64,000 nt of DNA, taken from contig NZ_JBBOCA010000001.1 of NCBI RefSeq assembly GCF_038002225.1, forward strand, positions 5,642,001 to 5,706,000. Reading direction: 5' to 3'. Under the pieces are notes generated by a model. That model made no database searches, had not been told where the DNA came from, and saw only the letters and a program-made list of their open reading frames with translations. Of this stretch, positions 45,432 to 55,180 are shown in pieces (the first letter of the stretch is position 1; the number at the start of each line of letters is the position of its first letter). The DNA is from Paenibacillus sp. FSL R7-0204. GTDB taxonomy: Bacteria; Bacillota; Bacilli; Paenibacillales; Paenibacillaceae. Position numbers and translations under genes: made by a program.

Positions 45432-46478
45432 TTATACTACAGATGAAGCCTCCAGAGACGGAGAGAACTTGCGGCCCACCAGCGGTGCCAGCTTCTCCAG
45501 ATCCCGCAGCAGGCTGTCAAATTGCTCAGGGAACAGGGACTGCACGCCGTCACCGGTCATGGAGTTATCGGGGTCAGTATGCATCTCGATGATCAGACCG
45601 TTGGCGCCTGCAGCAACCGAGGCCTTGGCCATAGGGGCTACCAGTTCACGGCGTCCGGTGCCGTGGCTCGGGTCAGAGATTACTGGCAGGTGGCTGAGGT
45701 TCTGCAGCACAGGAATGGCCGACAGATCCAGGGTGTTGCGCGTGTAGGTCTCGAAGGTACGGATGCCGCGCTCGCACAGCATGACATCCCGGTTGCCTCC
45801 GGCGAGAATGTATTCCGCCGCATTCAGCAGCTCATCATAGGTCGCACTGAACCCGCGCTTCAGCAGCACAGGACGGCCGCAGGTCCCCAGCTTGCGCAGC
45901 AGGTCAAAGTTCTGCATGTTGCGTGTACCTACCTGAAGAATATCCGCATGCTCGGCACAGATATCCACATATTCCGGCGTCATAACCTCAGTAATGGTCA
46001 ACAGGCCGTGACGTTTGCCGGCTTCAGCCATCATTGTTAGCCCTTCCACGCCAACCCCCTGGAAGCTGTAAGGTCCGGTACGCGGCTTGAAGGCACCTCC
46101 GCGCAGCACCTGGCCGCCGGAAGCCTTGACCAGCCGGGCAATCTCATCGATCTGCTCTGGAGATTCCACGGCACACGGACCGCCCATAATAACCATGTTC
46201 TCCCCGCCGATCTTCACTCCGCGGATATCGATAACTGTATCCTCCGGATGGAAGTCGCGGCTTGCCAGCTTATAGGATTTGGTAATCTTAACTACATTCT
46301 CTACGCCCTTCATCTGGCGCAGATGCTCGGCAAGCTTCGGAGTGACACCCCCGACCAGTCCGATTACGGTATGGTCAGCCCCTACAGAGAGGTGGACCTG
46401 CAAGCCTTCCTTCTCAATCACGGCAATAATCTCATTCACCTGTTCCTGAGGTGTTTGGTTGGATGTAATAACGATCAT
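45432..46478 (-). CDS. aroF: 3-deoxy-7-phosphoheptulonate synthase (DAHP synthase)
   Basis: The 348-residue protein has an N-terminal ferredoxin-like regulatory domain (1-75) fused to the type I-beta catalytic barrel. Markers are VIMGGPCAVESPEQIDEIAR, LRGGAFKPRTGPYSFQGVG, LLKRGFSATYDELLNAAEYI and VISDPSHGTGRRELV. It joins PEP and erythrose 4-phosphate, the first step of aromatic amino acid synthesis. The N-terminal domain usually mediates feedback inhibition. It is a single gene, and its leader contains a long hairpin region near 46673-46712. Confidence 0.95.
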   Translation of the reverse strand: MIVITSNQTPQEQVNEIIAVIEKEGLQVHLSVGADHTVIGLVGGVTPKLAEHLRQMKGVENVVKITKSYKLASRDFHPEDTVIDIRGVKIGGENMVIMGGPCAVESPEQIDEIARLVKASGGQVLRGGAFKPRTGPYSFQGVGVEGLTMMAEAGKRHGLLTITEVMTPEYVDICAEHADILQVGTRNMQNFDLLRKLGTCGRPVLLKRGFSATYDELLNAAEYILAGGNRDVMLCERGIRTFETYTRNTLDLSAIPVLQNLSHLPVISDPSHGTGRRELVAPMAKASVAAGANGLIIEMHTDPDNSMTGDGVQSLFPEQFDSLLRDLEKLAPLVGRKFSPSLEASSVV

Positions 46479-46761
46479 ATTATAGCTCCCCTTTTGGACC
46501 CGTATTAGTGTTGTTGGATAGACCGGAACACTGCCGATTCTCTAATTCACTATCTCGCTACGACGCGTGTACGCTTTTAAGCACTAAAGTGATTTTATCG
46601 CATATTCCCCTTTCAGTCAACCATTATTCCCCCGTTCTGTGTGAATTCTATGTGGCAAAACAAGTGGAAACGGCATTGCTGTCCTTTTATAAGGACGGTA
46701 CCGTTTCAGCGAGAAATAGAAGGATAATTTATCGTGTGCAACATAAAATTCTTATATTTCG
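46479..46761. other. Intergenic stretch with inverted repeat
   Basis: No gene is present. GGAAACGGCATTGCTGTCC (from about 46668) and GGACGGTACCGTTTC form an imperfect hairpin around TTTTATAA. It may be part of the aroF leader on the minus strand. Confidence 0.4.
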
Positions 46762-46798
46762 AAAAAAAGCAGCACAGCCCGCTCAGGCCGTACTGCCG
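46762..46798 (-). terminator. Terminator after ispH
   Basis: GGCAGTACGGCC pairs with GGGCTGTGCTGC, followed by seven T on the minus strand. Confidence 0.8.
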
Positions 46799-46833
46799 GT
46801 TAATCGCTATGAGTTCATCGTGATTCAGAGCTG

Positions 46834-47790
46834 TCAGCTGGTGCTTGCTGTCTTATTCTTCACCGGAGGCAGAAGCTTCGCCATATTGACCGTGCGCTTG
46901 ATCTCCCAGGTCTCCGGCTTCGCTTCGTCATACTGCTCCAGATAATTAATAACTTCCTTGGTGATCGGTGTCGGCGTAGAAGCGCCGGAAGTCACACCTA
47001 CCTTGGTGATTCCCTTCAGCCACTCCGTGTTCAGCTCGGAGACGTCAGCGATCCGGTAGGCCGTAACTCCAGCGATCTCCTCTGATACTTGTGCCAAGCG
47101 GTTAGAGTTATTGCTGCGCGGATCACCGACCACAATAACCAGCTCGCACTGGCCCGCCTGTTCAGCGACAGCTTCCTGCCGTACCTGCGTAGCCATGCAG
47201 ATTTCATTATGGACCTCAGCGCCGGGGAAAGTCTCCAGCAGCTTGCGCATAATATGCTTAATATCCCACTGGCTCATTGTGGTCTGATTGGTAATGACAA
47301 TCCGTGAGGAAGGAATAGAGAGGCCGGCAATGTCCTCTTCCTTCTCGATCAGATGGACATGCTCCGGCGCAATTCCCACCGCACCTTCGGGCTCCGGATG
47401 GCCTTTCTTGCCGATATAGATAATTTCACAGCCCTCGTCTACCTTTTCCTTGATGAGGTCATGCGTCTTGGTCACATCCGGACAGGTGGCATCTACCGTA
47501 GTAAGCCCTTTGGCGCGTGCCATCTTACGGACCTCGGGAGATACCCCGTGCGCTGTGAAGATGACTGTTCCCTTATCTACTTTATCTAGAATATCCAGAC
47601 GGTTATGCCCGTCCAGCGTAATGATCCCGTCATCCTCGAAGGAGTTCGTGACATGGCTGTTGTGTACAATCATGCCCAGTATATAAATCGGCCGGGGCAA
47701 ATCAAGATTCTGCGCAGCCTGCCGTGCCATCACCATAGCATCGACGACGCCATAGCAATAACCCCGGGGAGAGATTTTGATGACTTCCAT
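46834..47790 (-). CDS. ispH: 4-hydroxy-3-methylbut-2-enyl diphosphate reductase
   Basis: The start is the ATG giving [20 protein letters not shown] at 47790; the frame is open to 47814. The 318-residue protein has the three cluster cysteines in [22 protein letters not shown] and [13 protein letters not shown], plus the conserved IVHNSHVTN and GHPEPEG. This Fe4S4 enzyme makes IPP and DMAPP in the last step of the MEP pathway. It is a single gene with its own terminator. Confidence 0.95.
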   Translation of the reverse strand: MEVIKISPRGYCYGVVDAMVMARQAAQNLDLPRPIYILGMIVHNSHVTNSFEDDGIITLDGHNRLDILDKVDKGTVIFTAHGVSPEVRKMARAKGLTTVDATCPDVTKTHDLIKEKVDEGCEIIYIGKKGHPEPEGAVGIAPEHVHLIEKEEDIAGLSIPSSRIVITNQTTMSQWDIKHIMRKLLETFPGAEVHNEICMATQVRQEAVAEQAGQCELVIVVGDPRSNNSNRLAQVSEEIAGVTAYRIADVSELNTEWLKGITKVGVTSGASTPTPITKEVINYLEQYDEAKPETWEIKRTVNMAKLLPPVKNKTASTS

Positions 47791-47847
47791 GAATTCACCG
47801 CTTTCTGCTGTCAATGACTGCTGTAATAGGAGCCACTCAATTATACC

Positions 47848-49305
47848 CTATTCCAGCGGCGGGGCAAAGAGAAGCGGCAGCCAGATCACAAAGGTAGTCC
47901 CTTCCCCCTGACGGGTAACCACCTCAACAGAGCCTCCATGCTCCTCAATAATCCATTTGGCAATGGACAATCCGAGCCCGATACCTTCCGTAATTCCTCT
48001 GGATTCATCTGCGCGGTAGAAGCGGTCGAAGATATGCGGCACCTCATCTTTGTCCATCCCGATTCCCGTATCGGCAATGCGGATTCCCACCTGATTCTGA
48101 TACAGCAATGCATCCAGCGCAACTTCACCGGCCGGGGTATATTTGAACGCATTGTCAATGAAAATAAACATCATCTGCTGCAGATAATCCTTATTGCCCA
48201 GGATATACTTACCGTTCAGATGGCCCATATCACCGACAGACCACTCCGCCTCACGCGTCAGGAAGGACGCCCGGCGGGCCACTTCAGTCATCATCGGCTC
48301 CAGTGCTACCGGCTCGATCTCAAAGGTCCGGCCGGTATCCGCCCGGGCCAGGGAGAGCATATCCGCTACCAGACGGCTCATTCGTGCCGCTTCATCAGCG
48401 ATATCCTTCACCGATTCAATCGAGAGCTGGCGGATATCCGCCTCGGACATCCGGCTGTCATCCGGCTTCATCTCCCAGACCTTTTGCAGCAGATCAATAT
48501 TCCCGCGGATAGTTGTAAGCGGTGTCCGCAGCTCATGCGAAGCATCCGAGACGAAGCGGCGCTGCGTGGCATAGGCCTCCTCCAGCCCCGTATAAAAGCC
48601 CTCCATCCGCCCGAGCATACTGTTCACCGTCTCAATCAGCCGCCCGATCTCATCCTGCGGACCGTCATATACGATCCGCGAGCTAAGGTCAGTTCCCGTC
48701 TGTATCCCGTTCGCAGCTTCAATGACCTTGCCAATCGGACTCATCGCCTTACGTGCCAGGAAGAGGCCGAAGGTGAAGGCTGCGAGCAGGGTAGCAAAGG
48801 AGCCGGCCAGCAAAATATTCTTCAGCCGGTTCAGCAGGGTGACCTGCTCCCCCGTATACACGGCAACCTGAAGGACAGCAGGGAAACTGCTGTTATTGAG
48901 ATTAATGTCGAAGCCCTTCTGATAGATCAGAAAAGGATTGCCGCCATAGCTGGCTTGCAGGAACCCCTCCTCTCCGGGGAGATCCTCCTTGGCGGGAACC
49001 TTGAACTTCAAGCTGATCTCGGTCATGTTCGGACTGGGGATCAGCCTGTCCAGATCATAGATGTACATCTGGGCGAACAGGCTTTGGCCCGCCGGCCCGC
49101 CTAGCACCGGCTGCAGATTGCCGTCAGAAGTCAGCCCCTGCTTCAGTTCAACCTGATGGGACTGGGTCAGGAGCCGGCTTTTCAAATCGCCATACGTATT
49201 AATATAGACAAAGCCGTAGATTACGGCTGACAAGACTAGCAGCATAACGGCAAGAATCCCTGAATACCAGGCAGTGAGCCGCAAACGTATGGACATATTA
49301 GTCAC
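47848..49305 (-). CDS. HAMP-domain sensor histidine kinase
   Basis: The 485-residue kinase has two membrane segments (about 14-35 and 163-183) around an extracytoplasmic sensor domain, then HAMP (about 185-240), the HisKA helix with His257 in SDASHELRTPLT and an ATPase domain (FIDNAFKYTPAGEV, IADTGIGMDKDEVPHIFDRF, GIGLGLSIAKWII). It overlaps the response-regulator gene by eight bases. The signal is unknown; the HtrA-like protease gene upstream on the same strand hints at envelope stress (CssRS-like), which is inference. Confidence 0.92.
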   Translation of the reverse strand: MTNMSIRLRLTAWYSGILAVMLLVLSAVIYGFVYINTYGDLKSRLLTQSHQVELKQGLTSDGNLQPVLGGPAGQSLFAQMYIYDLDRLIPSPNMTEISLKFKVPAKEDLPGEEGFLQASYGGNPFLIYQKGFDINLNNSSFPAVLQVAVYTGEQVTLLNRLKNILLAGSFATLLAAFTFGLFLARKAMSPIGKVIEAANGIQTGTDLSSRIVYDGPQDEIGRLIETVNSMLGRMEGFYTGLEEAYATQRRFVSDASHELRTPLTTIRGNIDLLQKVWEMKPDDSRMSEADIRQLSIESVKDIADEAARMSRLVADMLSLARADTGRTFEIEPVALEPMMTEVARRASFLTREAEWSVGDMGHLNGKYILGNKDYLQQMMFIFIDNAFKYTPAGEVALDALLYQNQVGIRIADTGIGMDKDEVPHIFDRFYRADESRGITEGIGLGLSIAKWIIEEHGGSVEVVTRQGEGTTFVIWLPLLFAPPLE

Positions 49306-49984
49306 CTCTTAGGATGTAACCGGCTCCCCGGATCGTCTGAATCAGTCGCTTGCCGCCATGCTCCTCCGTCTTCTGGCGCAGCATGGCAATATATACCTCC
49401 AGGACATTGGATTCCCCGCTGTAATCATAGCCCCAGATCTTATCCATAATGAGATCGCGGGAGAGCACCCGCTTCGGATTCTGCATGAACAGATGCAGCA
49501 GTTCGAATTCCTTCGCCGTCAGCTCTAGGCGCCGCCCGGCGCGGGTCACTTCCCGGGAATCCACATCCAGCGTAATATCCTCATAGGTGACCGCCTGATC
49601 CGGGCTTCCGCCCTGCTCGCTTTTGCGCCGGAGCAGCGCCCGGACTCTGGCCAGCAGCTCCTCCAGCGCAAACGGCTTCACCAGATAGTCATCTGCGCCG
49701 AGGTCCAGCCCCTTCACCCGGTGCTCGATTTCATCCTTCGCGGTCAGCATCAGCACAGGAACACTGCTTCCACCCTCCCGCAGACGGCGGCATACCTCGA
49801 ACCCGTCCACCTGTGGCATCATAACGTCCAGAATGACCACATCGGGATCACTATTCAGAACGGCGCGCAGCCCGTCTGCCCCGTTGGACGCGGTCTTGAC
49901 ATCATAGCCCTCAAATGCCAGCCCGCGGCGGAGCATGGAGGTTATTTTCTCATCATCATCAATTATCAGTATATTCGGTCGCAT
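49298..49984 (-). CDS. OmpR/PhoB-family response regulator
   Basis: The 228-residue protein has a receiver with Asp9/Asp10 and phospho-site Asp53 in VILDVMMPQVDGF, and a winged-helix DNA-binding domain (LTAKEFELLHLFMQNPKRVL and SNVLEVYIAMLRQKTEEHGG). It is encoded directly before, and overlapping, the histidine kinase, forming a two-component pair. Confidence 0.95.
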   Translation of the reverse strand: MRPNILIIDDDEKITSMLRRGLAFEGYDVKTASNGADGLRAVLNSDPDVVILDVMMPQVDGFEVCRRLREGGSSVPVLMLTAKDEIEHRVKGLDLGADDYLVKPFALEELLARVRALLRRKSEQGGSPDQAVTYEDITLDVDSREVTRAGRRLELTAKEFELLHLFMQNPKRVLSRDLIMDKIWGYDYSGESNVLEVYIAMLRQKTEEHGGKRLIQTIRGAGYILRGD

Positions 49985-50065
49985 CCGGCAGCCCCCATTG
50001 TCTCATTCATATATCTCTATTGTATCAGATGCACCCGTCTCTCCGCATCCGTACACGAACAGCAC

Positions 50066-50093
50066 AGAGCGGAAGGGTTGCCCCTTCCGCTCT
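50066..50093 (-). terminator. Hairpin after the HtrA-like gene
   Basis: AGAGCGGAAGGG pairs with CCCTTCCGCTCT with a short loop. The T tract on the minus strand is weak (TGTGCTGTTCG). Confidence 0.55.
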
Positions 50094-50114
50094 GCCGCTC
50101 ACCGTCTAGTGTGC

Positions 50115-51776
50115 TTATTGCTTCTGAGTCTGTGCAGTCTCGAAATCATTCTTATTGCCGATCGTTACCGGCAGATCCAGCTTTTTGCCGTCACGGACCA
50201 CATTCAGAGTCGCCTTATCGCCTACCTTAAGCGTCTGGATATAAGTGATCAGATCCTGGCTGGTAGCGTAGCTCTTTCCGTCAATTCCAGTAATGATATC
50301 GTAAGGACGCAGATCCGCTGTATACGCAGGAGATTTGAAGACAATTTCAGCCACTACAGAGCCTTCTTTAATCGTTGTCCCCATTTGCTTGGCAACTTCA
50401 TCGGTAATCGTCATTAGCGTAGCCCCAATGAAAGGTACCGGTTCCTTAGGAATTTCCTGATTGGCTTCAAGCTTATCTACCACGCCTTTAATGGTATTTA
50501 CCGGAATCGCAAAGCCGATACCCTGAGCATCTCTGCTTACTGCAACGTTCATACCGATGACCTGGCCGTTCATGTTGAGCAGCGGTCCGCCGGAGTTCCC
50601 CGGGTTGATCGAGGCGTCGGTTTGCAGAAGATTTTTGTAGGTTTTTGTACCACTGCCGTCTTCTTCGTTGATATCAATACTGCGGCCTCTGGCGCTTAGC
50701 ACCCCGGTTGTCACCGTATGGTCGAAGCCCTGCGGGTTCCCGATCGCCACGACCTCTGAGCCGACTTTAATGCTGTCGGAATCGCCAAGGGCTACGGACG
50801 GGAAGTTCGATCCTTCAATCTTCAGTACAGCAAGGTCCAGATCCTTGCTTGAGCCCAGCAGCTTCGCTTCATAAGTCTTAGTGTTGCCATCCACCGTAAC
50901 CTGAATCACATCGGCATTATCAACAACGTGCTGATTAGTCAAAATGTATCCGGCAGAATCATAGATGAAGCCTGTGCCAATACCGTAAGGTGTAAGCTGC
51001 GGAGAAGAATTATTCGAGCCCGGCTGGGATTCCGAATTATTCGAACCGGAACCCCCTCCGCCGAATTGATCACCGAAGAAGAACTGTGAGAACGGATCGC
51101 TCATATTCGGGCTGCTGCTTCTGTTCCGCGAGTTGCTCGCTTTCACCAGTGTCTCAATTTTGACGACTGCCGGCCCTACCCCTTCAACTACGCCGGATAC
51201 GTCTCCTGAGCCGGTGACCAGCGCCGCTGCGGAATTGGAAGGTGTAATATTAGCACTGCCGCTTGCCGTCTTCCCTGCCGGATTCGTTGCAACCGTGGTT
51301 GCCTCCTGGCCTCCGGTGAACCAGTTCCCCCGGTCTGCCATGAACATGGAGCCTGATAAAACTACCATTCCGGCGAGAAAAGATACCAGTACCGCCTTCA
51401 CCGGTTTCTTCGGCTTACGATTATATTGCCAGCCGTTGCCCCCCTCAGGAGGATTGCCGCCCCGTCCGCCGTTCCCGTCATTGCCGGTAGTGCGGAGCGA
51501 GGTGTTATACGGTAAGGACTTCACCGGCTGTGGAGGTGTAACCTCAACCCGCTCAGGTTCGCGGCGGTTATAATGCTGCGGGTCATTGCCGTTCATCTCA
51601 TCATTGTTCATCGATTTGAAAGGTCCGTAAGAATAGTAGTAGGAGCCGCCTTCTGCGGATGAATTAGTGCTGTTATCAGTATCATTATGATTATTGTCCC
51701 ATTCACGATCCGGTCCCGGTTCATGATCACGATTGTAGTTGTTCTCACGATTGAAGTTGTTTTTGTTATCGTCCAT
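50115..51776 (-). CDS. HtrA/DegP-like membrane-anchored serine protease
   Basis: The 553-residue protein has an Asn/Asp-rich cytoplasmic N-terminus (1-125), one membrane segment (about 127-145), a linker with a Ser/Asn/Gly-rich insert (about 215-262), a trypsin-like protease with triad His283 (LTNQHVV), Asp314 (DLDLAVL) and Ser395 (NPGNSGGPL), and one PDZ domain (about 445-535). HtrA proteases degrade or refold misfolded exported proteins. The long charged N-terminus is larger than in Bacillus HtrA. Confidence 0.93.
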   Translation of the reverse strand: MDDNKNNFNRENNYNRDHEPGPDREWDNNHNDTDNSTNSSAEGGSYYYSYGPFKSMNNDEMNGNDPQHYNRREPERVEVTPPQPVKSLPYNTSLRTTGNDGNGGRGGNPPEGGNGWQYNRKPKKPVKAVLVSFLAGMVVLSGSMFMADRGNWFTGGQEATTVATNPAGKTASGSANITPSNSAAALVTGSGDVSGVVEGVGPAVVKIETLVKASNSRNRSSSPNMSDPFSQFFFGDQFGGGGSGSNNSESQPGSNNSSPQLTPYGIGTGFIYDSAGYILTNQHVVDNADVIQVTVDGNTKTYEAKLLGSSKDLDLAVLKIEGSNFPSVALGDSDSIKVGSEVVAIGNPQGFDHTVTTGVLSARGRSIDINEEDGSGTKTYKNLLQTDASINPGNSGGPLLNMNGQVIGMNVAVSRDAQGIGFAIPVNTIKGVVDKLEANQEIPKEPVPFIGATLMTITDEVAKQMGTTIKEGSVVAEIVFKSPAYTADLRPYDIITGIDGKSYATSQDLITYIQTLKVGDKATLNVVRDGKKLDLPVTIGNKNDFETAQTQKQ

Positions 51777-51918
51777 GTTACTTTCCTCCCGCGCCTTGCC
51801 GTGTCAGGCAAAGTGTTATTTGTTTTGATGTCCTTATTTTGTACTGTAAACCTTAAGGTCACATTAAAAACAATTTAAGCGGAGATAAAAGATACCCTGA
51901 CGATTATAAATAGTTTGA

Positions 51919-52035
51919 TTAATCAAACAGATCTTCTACAGTACGGATAGGCTTCACTTCCATAGGTTCTTTAAAAGCCGCCATATGAAAGTAGGCTGCC
52001 AGCCAGATGATTGCGCATATAAGAATATAAGCCAC
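51919..52035 (-). CDS. Small membrane protein (38 aa) after the MFS gene
   Basis: A GTG (52035) lies six bases after the MFS stop with GGGAGGG ten bases upstream. The 38 residues contain one membrane helix (VAYILICAIIWLAAYFHMAA) and a polar tail EVKPIRTVEDLFD. Coupling to the transporter gene suggests an accessory peptide, but no family is known to me. Confidence 0.5.
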   Translation of the reverse strand: MAYILICAIIWLAAYFHMAAFKEPMEVKPIRTVEDLFD

Positions 52036-52040
52036 CCGGT

Positions 52041-53252
52041 TTATTCCCTCCCCAAAGTGGATTGGCCCAGCAGCCGGTTCACCCGCTCTGCACTGCAGAA
52101 CATGAAGATCAGGAGCGTAAGTACAGCAAAGGGGAATACGGCAATGCTGGTGCGCACGGATAAAAGTCCGAATAACGGCGGAATTAACGTTGTCCCCGTA
52201 TAGGCTACCGCCATCTGATACCCGATTAAACGGGCTGAATTCTCCTTGCCGAACCGGCCCGGCGTCTCATGCAGGAGACCCGGATAAATCGGTGCGAGGC
52301 CAAGACCAATCAATATCAGTCCTGCAAGTGAGAGGGCCGGCTGGAGCGGGATTACAAGAATAGCTCCGCCTATAATGGTCACCAATTGACCGTAACGGAT
52401 AAGCAGGCGGTTATGGACTTTCAAAGTGATGAAGCCGGTAATCAGCCTGCCAACTGTAATGCCCGCGTAGTATACGGAGATCCATGCCGCCGCTGTATCT
52501 GGTGCAATCCCTCTTGCGCCTACCAGATAGCTGGCGCCCCAAAGTCCAACCATTGCTTCTATTCCGCAGTACAACAAAAACGTCAACAGCGTAGGCTTAA
52601 CCCCCCGCAAGCGGATAGTGTTCTCCTTCGGCTTAAGGTTCGCTGCCGCTTCATCTGGAAAATTGCCGCTAAGCGATGCGGGAAGCTGAGGCTCACGCGT
52701 GGCAGCAACCTTTTTCCATAGCGGAAGCGTCACTAACAGAATCATCGCGAATCCGAACTGAATGCCGGCAACTACCGCATATCCTCCTCTCCAGGACTGG
52801 GCGTGTACGAGATTGACTGCCATAATCATGGGTCCCAGGGTCGCGCCTACGCCCCAAAAGCAGTGCAGCCAGCTCATATGATGAGCCTTGTAATGTTCAG
52901 CCACATAATGATTCAGCGCCGCGTCCACTGCTCCTGCCCCAAGACCTAGCGGAACCGCCATTACAATGAACCACAACACGGATGGCGACACGGAGAATCC
53001 GAACAATGAGGCGGCGGTTAAGAGGCAACTGACAAAGGTAATTCGTCCTGTCCCCAGGCGTTTCACGATTGTATTGCTGAACAGACTGGACACGATGGTC
53101 CCTGCGGCAATAATCATCGAGATGATTCCCGCTGATCCCAGCGATGAACCCATCTCCGGCCAGATCACGGGCCACGCAGAGCCAAGTAAAGAATCAGGAA
53201 GTCCCAGACTAATAAAAGCCAGATAAATAATAATCAAAAAATACGTAGACAA
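52041..53252 (-). CDS. Major facilitator superfamily transporter
   Basis: The 403-residue protein starts at TTG 53252 with AGGAGGAG seven bases upstream. It has about twelve membrane segments, with the MFS loop-like SPSVLWFIVMAVPLGLGAG and the second half opening with GVKPTLLTFLLYCGIEAMVG. It resembles FucP-type sugar transporters, and a ROK-family gene lies about 150 bp upstream, which supports a sugar substrate. The substrate is not determined. Confidence 0.85.
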   Translation of the reverse strand: MSTYFLIIIYLAFISLGLPDSLLGSAWPVIWPEMGSSLGSAGIISMIIAAGTIVSSLFSNTIVKRLGTGRITFVSCLLTAASLFGFSVSPSVLWFIVMAVPLGLGAGAVDAALNHYVAEHYKAHHMSWLHCFWGVGATLGPMIMAVNLVHAQSWRGGYAVVAGIQFGFAMILLVTLPLWKKVAATREPQLPASLSGNFPDEAAANLKPKENTIRLRGVKPTLLTFLLYCGIEAMVGLWGASYLVGARGIAPDTAAAWISVYYAGITVGRLITGFITLKVHNRLLIRYGQLVTIIGGAILVIPLQPALSLAGLILIGLGLAPIYPGLLHETPGRFGKENSARLIGYQMAVAYTGTTLIPPLFGLLSVRTSIAVFPFAVLTLLIFMFCSAERVNRLLGQSTLGRE

Positions 53253-53363
53253 AGATTCTCCTCCTATAATAACTTAATAAATATTCTTTATAAAGTATAT
53301 ATACTAAGTATGTTCTCTCTCTTATTTTTTGTCAAGGAGCGGTTTTACTCATCCAGAAAACAA

Positions 53364-53392
53364 CAAAAAACCCCTGTATTTAACAAGGGTTC
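53364..53392 (-). terminator. Terminator after the ROK gene
   Basis: AACCCTTGT pairs with ACAGGGGTT around TAAAT, followed by TTTTTTG on the minus strand. Confidence 0.75.
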
Positions 53393-53406
53393 TTAGTACG
53401 TTCGAT

Positions 53407-54378
53407 TTAGCCGGGCTCAGGCTCTAACTCCTTCAGGGTCAGCCTCCGCAGACCGTGCTCGAAATCTTCCTGGAAGGTGTGCTGTAAGACGACCTCCGGA
53501 TAAACAGGCATGGGATGCTGAAGCTGATAGGCTGTCCAGGCCACTGTCCAGACTTCCTCCTCCACTCTGTCCTGATAGATGACAATTCTATCCGGGGCCA
53601 GCACAGCATTCACCGTTTGTAAGATCCTGCAGGTTACCGCTATGAATGTGTCCCGGGTCATCTCCACGCTCCACTCAGGCATATCGGGAAGGAACTTTAC
53701 CTCTCCTGACATCCCCTGATTTCCTTTTAGGATGCTGCCGTGCAGGTATATCCCCATACCCGGCGGGTAACCGTTCGGAAAGTAGAGACCCAGTAAATAT
53801 TGCTCTTCGCCTTCGATATGCTTCATGCAATATCCGCTGATCGCTGCATTCACATCATTCTCCACCAGAATAGGCAGCCCAAACCGGGTCTCGATTTCTT
53901 CTATTAACCGTGAGCCCGTCAGTTCCCTGAGACTGCTGACCTTAATTTCACCATTTACCGCTTGTCCCGGAATACCTAAGCCAATCACCTTGACCGAAGG
54001 ATACTGGCTTAGTGCATGTTCAATGATTGTATAGATAAAATCTCTTTCGAAAACCGGGATGATATGCTCATCCTTCATCAGAATATCGTCCCTCAAATTG
54101 ATAACTGCGGAGGAGACCAGGACCTTCCCCGCTTTTTCTGTCACGTACATCACCAACGCAAGGCTGAAATCGTAATTATAGCGATAGGTCTGTGCGGGTC
54201 TGCCCCCGTTGGAAGGCACCACCAAGTCTTCAAACAACTCCCCTAACTCGGACAGTTCCTTCACTAATGAGTTCACAGTTACTACGCTCAGCTTGGTCAG
54301 TGCAGCTAGCTGGGGTTTTGTAGCCGTCTCCATACGTTTCATCACCTGGCGCACATTATTCAGGTTAATTTCCTTCAT
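53407..54378 (-). CDS. ROK-family transcriptional regulator
   Basis: The 323-residue protein has an N-terminal winged helix (TKPQLAALTKLSVVTVNSLV), followed by a ROK kinase-like domain with VIGLGIPGQAVNGEI and VENDVNAAISGYC. The usual Cys-rich zinc motif of ROK repressors is not visible, and the phosphate-loop DxGxT is weak. It probably represses genes for a sugar such as the downstream MFS transporter. Confidence 0.85.
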   Translation of the reverse strand: MKEINLNNVRQVMKRMETATKPQLAALTKLSVVTVNSLVKELSELGELFEDLVVPSNGGRPAQTYRYNYDFSLALVMYVTEKAGKVLVSSAVINLRDDILMKDEHIIPVFERDFIYTIIEHALSQYPSVKVIGLGIPGQAVNGEIKVSSLRELTGSRLIEEIETRFGLPILVENDVNAAISGYCMKHIEGEEQYLLGLYFPNGYPPGMGIYLHGSILKGNQGMSGEVKFLPDMPEWSVEMTRDTFIAVTCRILQTVNAVLAPDRIVIYQDRVEEEVWTVAWTAYQLQHPMPVYPEVVLQHTFQEDFEHGLRRLTLKELEPEPG

Positions 54379-54463
54379 CAGATTAGCGTTTGCTATTCGG
54401 ATAGCCTCCTTATCGGTTCAATAGATCATTATAGATTCATCATTCAAAAAACCCTGCAGCTGG

Positions 54464-55117
54464 CTACCCCTGCGCCCAGCCCTTGCGGTGGGCGTAGATT
54501 GCCAGCTGTGTGCGGTCGTCCAGCTCGCATTTCATCAGCAGGTTGCTGACATGGGTCTTCACGGTCTTGATGCTGATATGCAGTTCCTCGCCGATATCCT
54601 TATTCGTCTTGCCCTCGGCGATCAGCAGCAGCACTTCCTTCTCCCGCTCGGTCAAGCCGGAGGTGTCGCCCTGGACCGTGCGCTGGCGGATGCCGCGGGT
54701 CAGTGCCTGGGACACATCGCCGGTCATCACCGGCATGCCGCGATAGGCGCCTTGGAGAGCGTAGATCAGCTCTTCTGCCGAGACGGTCTTAAGCACGTAG
54801 CTGACAGCCCCGGCTTCAATCGCATCAACCACCAGATCATCCTCCAGGAAGCTGGTTAGGATGACAATCTTAAGCCCGGGGAATTCAGCCAGGACCGCGC
54901 GGGTGGTCTCAGCTCCGTTCATTACCGGCATCATCAGGTCCATCAGCACCAGATCCGGCAGCGCCTCCTGCCCCAGTTCACGGAGCATCGCCAACGCTTC
55001 ATGACCGTTGGCTGCTTCTCCGATCACTTCAAACATCGGGTCCAGCATCAGATAGGTTTTGAGGCCCATCCTCACCATATCGTGATCATCTACAAGCAGT
55101 ACTTTTACGAGACTCAT
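54464..55117 (-). CDS. liaR: LiaR/VraR-like response regulator
   Basis: The 217-residue protein has a receiver (Asp10/Asp11, phospho-Asp60 in LVLMDLMMP) and a LuxR-type helix-turn-helix (LTEREKEVLLLIAEGKTNKD). It follows a LiaS-type kinase and a LiaF-like protein on the same strand, the order liaF-liaS-liaR of cell-envelope stress systems that answer lipid II-binding antibiotics. Confidence 0.88.
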   Translation of the reverse strand: MSLVKVLLVDDHDMVRMGLKTYLMLDPMFEVIGEAANGHEALAMLRELGQEALPDLVLMDLMMPVMNGAETTRAVLAEFPGLKIVILTSFLEDDLVVDAIEAGAVSYVLKTVSAEELIYALQGAYRGMPVMTGDVSQALTRGIRQRTVQGDTSGLTEREKEVLLLIAEGKTNKDIGEELHISIKTVKTHVSNLLMKCELDDRTQLAIYAHRKGWAQG

Positions 55118-55180
55118 TCTGCACTCCCCCTAACATTATATAAGCATGATACAGCCCCAGCTTCATCCCCGCTGAGCATA

